Below, piece by piece: positions 42,661 to 49,502 of a DNA stretch of 64,000 nt. The notes under the pieces are model-generated. The model worked only from the letters and a program-made list of their open reading frames with translations, was not told the DNA's origin and searched no databases. The first letter of the stretch is position 1; every line of letters starts with the position of its first letter. Source of the DNA: Cytophagaceae bacterium (GTDB lineage Bacteria > Bacteroidota > Bacteroidia > Cytophagales > Flexibacteraceae); assembly GCA_947458545.1 (NCBI GenBank), contig CANGYH010000001.1:806001-870000 (forward strand), read 5' to 3'. The translations under genes and the position numbers were made by a program.

Positions 42661-43461
42661 GTGAAGTTTTTTTTGGGGCGGGCTCACCTGGCGGTATGTG
42701 GGCTATGGTTTGTGGTTACCTTCTTGGTTTTGTTTCCGTTTTTCTGGGTATGCATTGCACTGAATTGGCGGCGTGGCATCGTGGCAATCAACTACTTGTG
42801 GACAATCCTTTTCTTTTATGGGTGTCTGATTCCGGTACGGAAAGTGGGGGCGTCGCGGCGCATTGATGGGGCGGCGGTGGTGGTGGCCAACCATGGCAGC
42901 TACCTGGATATACCTGTGTTGACGGACGTTTTTGAGCAAGATCACGTCTTTATGGGCAAGAGTAGCCTGGGTAAGATTCCGCTGTTTGGTTATATGTATC
43001 GCAGCCTGCACATTCTGGTAGATCGGGCCGATAGGTTGAGTAAAAAGCGCAGCCTGCGCCGTGCCACGCGTGCACTAAGGGAGGGTAAGTTGCTGATCAT
43101 GTTTCCGGAGGGGACAATCAGGCCAGAGATCCAGCCCGGTGTTGGGCCATTCAAAGACGGGGCCTTCCACCTTGCGGTTGCGATGCAGGTACCGCTGGTG
43201 CCCGTAACCTTGCCCTTCGACTGGCAAATACTGCCCGACGACGGGACATTTACGGCCCATTACAAGCGTCCGCTGGCGGTGGTGCACCCCCCTATCCCGA
43301 CAATGGGGCTGACGGATGCTGACATTCCACAGCTGAAGGAGCGGGTACGCGCTATTTTTATGGCAGATTTGGAGGTCTACAACGGCCACGTACATGAAAG
43401 TAACCGAGCAAACGGCCGAGAAAGTGGCCCACCTCTCTCGCCTGCACGTAGAGCCGTCTGA
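42661..43461 (+). CDS. plsC: 1-acyl-sn-glycerol-3-phosphate acyltransferase
   Basis: Makes phosphatidic acid at the inner membrane; 266 residues. Two hydrophobic helices open the chain (about 8-35 and 43-57). The acyltransferase motifs are present: NHGSYLDIPVL (H-x4-D), MGKSSLGKIPLFG, MFPEGTIRPEIQPG and VPLVPVTLPF. GTG start at 42661. The last 22 residues, basic and Ser/Pro-rich, are coded in a 68-base overlap with gatC and look like an extension beyond the normal end. Confidence 0.9.
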   Translation: MKFFLGRAHLAVCGLWFVVTFLVLFPFFWVCIALNWRRGIVAINYLWTILFFYGCLIPVRKVGASRRIDGAAVVVANHGSYLDIPVLTDVFEQDHVFMGKSSLGKIPLFGYMYRSLHILVDRADRLSKKRSLRRATRALREGKLLIMFPEGTIRPEIQPGVGPFKDGAFHLAVAMQVPLVPVTLPFDWQILPDDGTFTAHYKRPLAVVHPPIPTMGLTDADIPQLKERVRAIFMADLEVYNGHVHESNRANGRESGPPLSPARRAV

Positions 43462-43681
43462 GTTGGGGGGCATTGCCCAGGAGATGGGTCAGATTCTGGA
43501 CTGGATGGAAACGCTCAACCAGTTGGACACCACCGGGGTGGAGCCGTTGATTCACATATCGTCTGAGGTAAACCGCCTGCGCGATGATGAAGCCACCCCT
43601 GGCCTCGGCACCCGTGCGGCCTTGGCCAATGCACCGGCCAAAGACAGCGATTACATCCGCGTGCCTAAAGTGATAGAGTAG
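43394..43681 (+). CDS. gatC: Asp/Glu-tRNA amidotransferase subunit C
   Basis: A 95-residue subunit that holds GatA and GatB together in the enzyme amidating Glu-tRNA(Gln) or Asp-tRNA(Asn). VEKVAHLSRLHVEPSELGGIA-type N terminus (here EKVAHLSRLHVEPSE) and LRDDEATPGLGTRAALANAPAK are typical. It starts within plsC, 68 bases before that gene ends, in another frame. GatB lies 3.8 kb downstream and GatA is not in the window. Confidence 0.93.
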   Translation: MKVTEQTAEKVAHLSRLHVEPSELGGIAQEMGQILDWMETLNQLDTTGVEPLIHISSEVNRLRDDEATPGLGTRAALANAPAKDSDYIRVPKVIE

Positions 43682-43731
43682 GCATCGGCCAAGGCTGCTT
43701 TGTACCAATTGTTAACAATTCTTGCATGGCC

Positions 43732-43763
43732 TTGCTGCGGCCAATGCCTTTGTGTTAATTTTG
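43732..43763 (+). promoter_or_regulatory. Promoter of the 42-residue lipoprotein gene
   Basis: TTG at 43732-43734, 21 bases, then TAATTTTG at 43756-43763: fits the Bacteroidota -33/-7 pattern. The ATG lies 38 bases after the -7 box. Confidence 0.6.
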
Positions 43764-43801
43764 AATACGTTTAACAACGCTCTCTTCCACTCTGCCATAT
43801 C

Positions 43802-43930
43802 ATGCGTGCTGCTATAGTTTTGGGATTGCTGGCTTTATTGGCCGGCACTGCCTGCGCTCCTCAAAAAACCTGCCCGGTTTACTCTAAGGCGCAGCCCAAG
43901 GCTGCACACGGTGTAGCCGTACACGGCTAG
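43802..43930 (+). CDS. Very small lipoprotein
   Basis: Forty-two codons: MRAAIVLGLLALLAGTAC is a signal peptide with Cys18 as the lipid site, leaving a mature peptide of 25 residues, CAPQKTCPVYSKAQPKAAHG and five more. It has its own promoter-like sequence and is followed by a strong inverted repeat. The CPVY-S/T-type motif is, as I recall, present in other tiny Bacteroidota lipoproteins, but this is from memory and unchecked. The function is unknown; it would be missed by gene callers with a length cut-off. Confidence 0.6.
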   Translation: MRAAIVLGLLALLAGTACAPQKTCPVYSKAQPKAAHGVAVHG

Positions 43931-43958
43931 AAAAGAGCGGTATCCGCCCTACCAAGCT

Positions 43959-44020
43959 AAAGGCCTTGCCTGCGGTACGCTTTGTATGCAAGTACAATGC
44001 GGCCGAAGGCAAGGCCTCTT
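43959..44020. terminator. Long inverted repeat between convergent genes
   Basis: AAAGGCCTTGCC (43959-43970) faces GGCAAGGCCT (44008-44017) followed by CTTT; the outer stem has ten perfect pairs. The 37-base loop holds a second stem, TTGTA (43982-43986) with TACAA (43993-43997). It ends four bases before the stop of the MATE gene. It could end transcription in both directions or be a structured RNA. Confidence 0.55.
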
Positions 44021-44023
44021 TGG

Positions 44024-45445
44024 TTAATGCCCCAAACCCAATGGTACGTTTTGGCGGGCCTTAGCAGCGGCAGGCCCCCACTGGCGCAGCAGTCGGCGGA
44101 AGCGCACGTAAAGGATGATGGCAGCAATAAACAACCCGAGGGTGAGGCCAATCCACACGCCGGGGGCACCGAGGCCACCCCAAAAGCCGAGCGCGTAGCC
44201 GATAGGAATCGCAGCTATCCAATAAGCAAAGGCTGCTATGAGCGTGGGTACGCGCACGTCTCCCATACCGCGCAGCACGCCGAGCCCTACGACCTGGGCC
44301 CCGTCGGCCAGTTGAAAAAGCGCTGCATAGACCAGCAATAAGGCGGCAGGCTCGGCCACGGAGGCGGCTGGGAAAAAGAGGTAGGGCAATTGGTGGTGAA
44401 AGACATACAGGCCCAGGGCGGCCAAGGTCATATAGCCTAAACCTATGGCATAAACGGTATTGGCCGCCATGATGAGGCCCCGCGGCTGGCGGGCCCCGTA
44501 GTAGAAACCTGTGCGGACGGTGCCTGCAGCGCTCAGGCCGCTGGCACCCATGTAGGTGAAGCTGGCAACGGTGATGGCTACCTGGTGAGCCGACAGCATG
44601 ACGTCGCCCAGCCAACCGACCATGATGGCGGCGAAGGCGAAGGCCCCCACCTCGAAAAAGAGTTGGAGTGCCACCGGCGAGCCGAGCCTGGCCAGGTGTC
44701 TGAGCAAGGGCGCATCCCACATGATTTTGCGGGGCAGGTTGGGCTTAAGGCCTGGCAGACTAAAGACCAGGGCTGCCATACCTACCACCATCAGTAGGCG
44801 GGCAATGAGCGTGGCCCAGGCCGAACCCAGCGCCCCCAGCGCAGGCGCGCCCCAATGGCCGTACACCAAAATCCAGTTGAGGCCGATGTTTATTAGGTTG
44901 GTAAGCACAGATACCACCATGGGCGGATTGGGTATCCCCTGCCCTTCCATCCATTGGCGTAAGGCCTGGTAAAGCATAACCGGCAGCAGAGACAGCGCCA
45001 TAATCTGCAATACGGGGCCGCTAAGGCGGGCAACGTCTTGGCCCTGGCCAAAGTAGGGCAACAGGGGCACCAAGGCAAACAGCACCAACGTGAGCCCTAT
45101 GCCCACCACTGAATTAAGTATCAAGGACTGGGTTAGTAGGCGACCCAGGTAAGTGCCTGGGCGGCCCTCGCCGATGCTTTGAGAAACGAGCGGGGTGAGC
45201 CCCATGGAAAGACCTATGCCCGTAACCAGGGGGATAACGAACACGGCATTGGCAAAACTGATGGTGGCCAGTGCCGTAGGCGAGCCGGTGTTGCCGACAA
45301 AGACAGCGTCTGCCAGTTGGACGGCGTTGTGACTGAGCTGGCTTAGTACGACGGGCCAGGCCAGACGTAGTGTATCGGTGAGGTGGTACCGGGCATCACG
45401 CTCGCGTGCAGGGTCGAAGGTGGGCTGGGCGGATGCGGTTTCCAT
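44024..45445 (-). CDS. MATE-family multidrug efflux transporter
   Basis: Cation-coupled antiporter of 473 residues with about 12 transmembrane helices in two repeated halves. The N-terminal half shows LAWPVVLSQLSHNAVQLADAVFVGNTG and FANAVFVIPLVTGIGLSMGLTPLVSQSIGEG, as in NorM/DinF proteins. The start METASAQP at 45445 is chosen by position relative to the first helix; the longer frame would run into aat. It lies divergent from aat with 23 bases between. Substrates cannot be inferred. Confidence 0.92.
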   Translation of the reverse strand: METASAQPTFDPARERDARYHLTDTLRLAWPVVLSQLSHNAVQLADAVFVGNTGSPTALATISFANAVFVIPLVTGIGLSMGLTPLVSQSIGEGRPGTYLGRLLTQSLILNSVVGIGLTLVLFALVPLLPYFGQGQDVARLSGPVLQIMALSLLPVMLYQALRQWMEGQGIPNPPMVVSVLTNLINIGLNWILVYGHWGAPALGALGSAWATLIARLLMVVGMAALVFSLPGLKPNLPRKIMWDAPLLRHLARLGSPVALQLFFEVGAFAFAAIMVGWLGDVMLSAHQVAITVASFTYMGASGLSAAGTVRTGFYYGARQPRGLIMAANTVYAIGLGYMTLAALGLYVFHHQLPYLFFPAASVAEPAALLLVYAALFQLADGAQVVGLGVLRGMGDVRVPTLIAAFAYWIAAIPIGYALGFWGGLGAPGVWIGLTLGLFIAAIILYVRFRRLLRQWGPAAAKARQNVPLGLGH

Positions 45446-45468
45446 GCTGGTGGGCGAAATTGGCGCTT

Positions 45469-46089
45469 GTGTCGGGCTTTTCTGGTATCGCTGAAATTTT
45501 AGGCCGGTTGCCACCTCATTTGCAAGACGTGGTGGCCGGTTATGCTCAAGGCTATTTTTTGATGGCCGACGAGCGCACCGGCAACCTGGGCTGGTACGAG
45601 TCTGGCACGCATACGTTGATGCCATTGGACAGCAGGCTGCACATCCCCAAGAGTTTGCGGCGGGTGCTTAACCAAGGCAGATTTAGCCTGCGGACGTCTG
45701 CAGACGTAGCGGGTGTGGTGGCGGGCTGTGCAGACAGACCGAGTACTTGGATATCGGGCGAGTTGGCTGAGGTGTACCTGGAGTTGGCCGGGCTGGGTGT
45801 CGTAAAAACGTTTGAGGCCTGGCAGGGCGATACCCTGGCCGGAGGCGTGCTGGGCTTGCACCTGGGCAGGGCCTTTATTGGCGAGAGTATGTTTACGGCC
45901 ATTGAAGATGGAGGCAAGGTGGCCTTGGTGCGCCTGTGCCAACATTTGCAGGCACGTGGGTTTAGCATCTTCGACGCGCAACTGACCAACCCGCATCTGA
46001 CGCGATTTGGCAGTTACGAGGTACCGTTGGCCCAGTATTTACCCATGCTGGCACAGGCTGTGAAGGGGCAAGCCGTGTTTGAGCTTTAG
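45469..46089 (+). CDS. aat: Leucyl/phenylalanyl-tRNA-protein transferase
   Basis: Adds Leu or Phe to proteins with N-terminal Arg or Lys, marking them for ClpS/ClpAP. The GTG start gives 206 residues. The sequence GYAQGYFLMADERTGNLGWY, PSTWISGELAEVYLELAGLG, AWQGDTLAGGVLGL, FIGESMF and FDAQLTNPHLTRFGSYEV covers the conserved GNAT-like core. It lacks the N-terminal block 'FP-P-x-A-x-GLLA-GGDL' of E. coli Aat, and its wording recalls the shorter cyanobacterial type. Confidence 0.88.
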   Translation: MSGFSGIAEILGRLPPHLQDVVAGYAQGYFLMADERTGNLGWYESGTHTLMPLDSRLHIPKSLRRVLNQGRFSLRTSADVAGVVAGCADRPSTWISGELAEVYLELAGLGVVKTFEAWQGDTLAGGVLGLHLGRAFIGESMFTAIEDGGKVALVRLCQHLQARGFSIFDAQLTNPHLTRFGSYEVPLAQYLPMLAQAVKGQAVFEL

Positions 46090-46135
46090 GTTTTGCCGAC
46101 AACCGCGAACTTGGCGGATACGATAGAAGCATTAG

Positions 46136-47494
46136 ATGACATTCAGAGCAACCAACCCCTATACGGGCGAGCGCGGGCCGGGCTACGCAGAACATTCCTC
46201 GGCGGAGGTGGCCCAGAAGCTGGCCCTTGCAGCGGAGGCCCAGGCGGCCTGGGCAAGCCTGGGCCCTGATGCGCGGGCGGATTATCTGGCACGGCTGGCT
46301 AGGGTGCTGCTAGAGCGCAAGCCGCTGCTGGCCGAGCTGGCCTCATGGGAGATGGGCAAGCATCTGCGCGAGGCCAAGGCCGAGGTAGAGAAGTGCGCTG
46401 CCTGCTGTCGGTATTACGCTGAGCATGGGCCTGGCCTGTTGGCTGAAGTGCCTACTGCTATGGCAGGGGGTGGGGTGGCTGCGGTGGGCTTCAGACCACT
46501 AGGGTTGGTGCTGGCCATCATGCCGTGGAACTTTCCGTTTTGGCAGGTAGTGCGGGCGGCGGTGCCCGCCCTGCTGGCGGGCAATGCCCTGGTGCTTAAA
46601 CATGCCGAGGTGGTGCCAGGCTGCGCCCAAGCCTTGGAAGATGCTTTTGAAGCAGCGGGGTTTGCCCCAGGCTTGTTTACCAACCTCCGCCTACCGCACG
46701 ACCGGGTAGAAGAAGTGTTGGCACACCCCGCCGTGGCCGCGCTTACCCTGACAGGCAGCGAGCGTGCCGGGCAGGCGGCAGGAATGCTGGCAGCCAAATA
46801 CCTAAAAAAACAGGTGCTAGAGCTTGGCGGCTCTGATGCGTTTGTGGTGTTGCAGGATGCCGACCTGGAGCTTGCCGCCGCCAAAGCAGCCGAGAGCAGG
46901 ATGATCAACACCGGGCAGAGTTGCATCGCAGCCAAGCGGTTTATTGTGGTAAAACCTCTCTATGAGGTATTTACGGCGTTGCTCTGCGAGCAACTGGGCG
47001 GGCTCGTAATGGGAGACCCGATGCAAGCTGACGTGCATTTTGGCCCGCTCGTCCACCCCAAGGCGGCAGGGCACTTGGCCAACCAGGTGGAGCGCGCCGT
47101 GGCCGCCGGCGCAAGGGTGCGGCTTGCAGGCGGACATGCAGGCGGGGCCATGTTTAGGCCCGTGGTGCTGGCAGATGTAGGCCCGGGCAACCCGGCCTTT
47201 GACGAGGAGCTGTTTGGGCCAGTGGCGGCCGTAGCTTGCGCCCAAGACGAGGCTGATGCCCTGCGACTGGCCAACGCGAGTGCTTACGGGCTCGGTAGCT
47301 CGGTATGGACGCGGGATAGGGAGCGAGGCCTGGCCTTTGCCCGGCAAATGCAGTGCGGGGGGGTGTACCTAAACGGGGTGATGAAGTCTGACCCTGCGCT
47401 GCCCTTTGGTGGGGTCAAACGCTCTGGGCACGGGCGCGAGCTGGCGGTATTTGGCCTGCATGAGTTTGTGAACGTGCAAGCCGTGGTGGGCTAG
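46136..47494 (+). CDS. NAD(P)-dependent aldehyde dehydrogenase, succinate-semialdehyde type
   Basis: A protein of 452 residues. The cofactor block IMPWNFPFWQVVRAAVPALLAGN, TLTGSERAGQAAGMLAAK, the Glu region KKQVLELGGSDAFVV and the catalytic Cys in MINTGQSCIAAKRFIV are all intact. FGPVAAVA and PFGGVKRSGHGRELAVFG near the end fit the succinate-semialdehyde dehydrogenase branch (Sad/GabD-like). ATG 46136. The substrate is not proven; no GABA transaminase gene is adjacent. It is followed after 18 bases by gatB, whose promoter box lies in the gap. Confidence 0.88.
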   Translation: MTFRATNPYTGERGPGYAEHSSAEVAQKLALAAEAQAAWASLGPDARADYLARLARVLLERKPLLAELASWEMGKHLREAKAEVEKCAACCRYYAEHGPGLLAEVPTAMAGGGVAAVGFRPLGLVLAIMPWNFPFWQVVRAAVPALLAGNALVLKHAEVVPGCAQALEDAFEAAGFAPGLFTNLRLPHDRVEEVLAHPAVAALTLTGSERAGQAAGMLAAKYLKKQVLELGGSDAFVVLQDADLELAAAKAAESRMINTGQSCIAAKRFIVVKPLYEVFTALLCEQLGGLVMGDPMQADVHFGPLVHPKAAGHLANQVERAVAAGARVRLAGGHAGGAMFRPVVLADVGPGNPAFDEELFGPVAAVACAQDEADALRLANASAYGLGSSVWTRDRERGLAFARQMQCGGVYLNGVMKSDPALPFGGVKRSGHGRELAVFGLHEFVNVQAVVG

Positions 47495-47497
47495 CCC

Positions 47498-47505
47498 TAC
47501 CTTTG
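47498..47505 (+). promoter_or_regulatory. -7 box seven bases before the gatB start
   Basis: TACCTTTG is a full match to TAnnTTTG and ends seven bases before ATG 47513. Transcription would start at or next to the start codon. No clear -33 TTG at the expected spacing. Confidence 0.45.
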
Positions 47506-47512
47506 TGGCTGC

Positions 47513-48961
47513 ATGGCTGCAACAGAAAAGTACGAGATCGTAGTAGGGCTAGAGGTACACGCCCAACTGCTCACAGCCTCTAAGGCCTACAACACAGACC
47601 CTACCAGCTTTGGCGAGGACCCGAATGCCTACGTCGGTTTGGTGACGCTGGCCTTGCCGGGCACGCTGCCCAAGGCCAACACCAAGGTGGTGGATTATGC
47701 CTTGCGGATGGGCCTGGCCATAGGCTCTACCATTACGCGTTACAACTTTTACGACCGCAAGAACTACTTCTACCCCGACCTGCCGAAGGGTTACCAGATT
47801 ACCCAAGACAAGACGCCCATTTGCCGGGGCGGTTTTATAGACATTGCCTTAAAGGACGGCACCGAAAAGCGTATCGGGGTTACACGAATTCACATGGAAG
47901 AAGATGCTGGCAAGAGCCTGCACCTGCCCGGCGCGCCCGAGACGCTGATAGACCTAAACCGGGCCGGTACGCCGCTGATAGAGATCGTATCTGAGCCGGA
48001 TATGCGTTCGGCAGAGGAGGCGTATGCTTACCTGGTGGAGGTGCACCGGCTGGTGCGCTACCTGGGTATTTGCGATGGCAACATGGAGGAGGGCTCGCTG
48101 CGGTGCGATGCCAACATCTCTGTACGGCCACGGGGGCAGGCGGCCTTTGGCAAGAAGGTGGAGGTTAAGAACATGAACTCTTTCCGCAACGTTGCGCGGG
48201 CCATAGAGCGAGAGACGGCGCGGCAGATCGAGTTGCTGGAGGCCGGGCAGGAGATTGTGTCTGAAACGCGGATGTTTGACGGCGGCACAGGCGATACCTA
48301 CAGCCTGCGCAGCAAAGAGAGCCTGAACGACTACCGGTACTTTCCGGAGCCAGACCTGCAGCCTGTAATTGTGGACGATGCCCGCCTGGAGCGCGTGCGG
48401 GCGGAGCTGCCTGCGCTGCCCAAGGAGCTTTTTGCTCTTTTTACGACCGAGCATGGCCTGTCGGCCTACGACGCAGGCGTGCTGATCGAGGAGCGGGAGA
48501 CGGCCGAATACTATCTGGCCGTGACAAAGCTGACGCCCCAGTACAAAGCGGCCGCCAACTGGATAACTGGTCCGCTGAAGGCGTTGCAAAACAGCACGGC
48601 TCGCAGCCTGCACGAGCTGGGCCTATCTGCCGAGCATTTGGCTGAACTTATTGGCCTGATTGAAGGTGGGAAGGTGAGCTTCTCTGTAGCCAGCCAGCGG
48701 CTGCTGCCGGTGCTGGTAGAGACGGGCGAGCCCCCCATGCAGGCCGCCGTACGGCTGAATTTGATTATGGATCAGGACTCGGCCGGGCTGGCACCGATCA
48801 TCGCCGAGATTATGGGGCGCTATCCGGACAAGGTGGCCGAGTACAAAGCAGGCAAGAAAGGCCTGCTGGGTCTGTTTGTGGGCGAGGTGATGAAGGCCAC
48901 CAAGGGGAAGGCCAACCCCAAAGAGGCCAACCGCCTGGTGACGGAAGCGCTGGAGGCTTAG
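47513..48961 (+). CDS. gatB: Asp/Glu-tRNA amidotransferase subunit B
   Basis: Kinase and tRNA-binding subunit of the GatCAB amidotransferase, 482 residues, normal length. EIVVGLEVHAQLLTASKAYN opens the cradle domain; YFYPDLPKGYQITQ, RIHMEEDAGKSLH, LIDLNRAGTPLIEIVSEPD and MEEGSLRCDANISVRPRG are invariant blocks. The YqeY-like tail domain ends with MKATKGKANPKEANRLVTEAL. It is separate from gatC, and gatA is not present here. Confidence 0.97.
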   Translation: MAATEKYEIVVGLEVHAQLLTASKAYNTDPTSFGEDPNAYVGLVTLALPGTLPKANTKVVDYALRMGLAIGSTITRYNFYDRKNYFYPDLPKGYQITQDKTPICRGGFIDIALKDGTEKRIGVTRIHMEEDAGKSLHLPGAPETLIDLNRAGTPLIEIVSEPDMRSAEEAYAYLVEVHRLVRYLGICDGNMEEGSLRCDANISVRPRGQAAFGKKVEVKNMNSFRNVARAIERETARQIELLEAGQEIVSETRMFDGGTGDTYSLRSKESLNDYRYFPEPDLQPVIVDDARLERVRAELPALPKELFALFTTEHGLSAYDAGVLIEERETAEYYLAVTKLTPQYKAAANWITGPLKALQNSTARSLHELGLSAEHLAELIGLIEGGKVSFSVASQRLLPVLVETGEPPMQAAVRLNLIMDQDSAGLAPIIAEIMGRYPDKVAEYKAGKKGLLGLFVGEVMKATKGKANPKEANRLVTEALEA

Positions 48962-48986
48962 GCCGTCTGGATACCCTCCAAACGAT

Positions 48987-49019
48987 AAAGGGGATGCCTT
49001 GAGAAGGCATCCCCTTTTT
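48987..49019 (+). terminator. Intrinsic terminator of gatB
   Basis: A 14-bp perfect stem, 48987-49000 with 49004-49017, three-base loop, followed by T. It lies 26 bases after the stop. Confidence 0.9.
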
Positions 49020-49041
49020 GTGTGCCTATGTACCGTGGGGG

Positions 49042-49284
49042 TTAGCCTCGGTAGGTGCGTTGCTCGGTGGGTGCAAAGCCGCTTTTGCGGGTATCCTCGC
49101 GGCTGCCGGTGAGGATAAAGTAAGTTATACCCAGGATGGCGGTAGCCAGGCCCCAAACGGCCAGCACCGAGCTGCGCGATTTGTTGGCAGACCAAAAGAC
49201 TACAAAGCCAGGCCGAATGAGGCCGATGATGAACACAAAGGCGCAGATGATAAACAGAAGCTGGAGGACACTTGAAAGCTCCAT
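49042..49284 (-). CDS. Small membrane protein of unknown function
   Basis: A protein of 80 residues with two hydrophobic helices (about 6-28 and 40-60) joined by a short basic loop (SANKSRSSVL), then a polar tail of 20 residues ending EQRTYRG. ATG 49284 is the first start before the first helix. The layout suggests both ends on the same side of the inner membrane. No family recognised. It converges on the gatB terminator. The 218-base gap upstream (49285-49502) holds only a hairpin. Confidence 0.65.
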   Translation of the reverse strand: MELSSVLQLLFIICAFVFIIGLIRPGFVVFWSANKSRSSVLAVWGLATAILGITYFILTGSREDTRKSGFAPTEQRTYRG

Positions 49285-49449
49285 AACGCGTAGGGCCGCC
49301 GCAGTAGAGACGGCTGGTGGTAATACGCGGGTTGGTGCATGTGCGTTGGGTTCAAAAAAATTGCTCGGCTGCCCGCAACCTCTTAAATCGGGCACTCGTA
49401 TAAGAGCAGTAAGTTTTCAGTTAATAGGTTAAAGTTTTGCAGATTTGGT

Positions 49450-49477
49450 AAAGGCTCGCCTCTCTGGGCGAGCCTTT
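49450..49477. other. Stem-loop in the gap after the GH42-like gene
   Basis: AAAGGCTCGCC (49450-49460) pairs with GGCGAGCCTTT (49467-49477), an 11-bp stem. On the minus strand it follows the stop of the GH42-like gene by 26 bases; the U tract is short, so terminator function is likely but not certain. Confidence 0.6.
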
Positions 49478-49502
49478 ATTGTTATTGGGGTATTTGGGTC
49501 TG

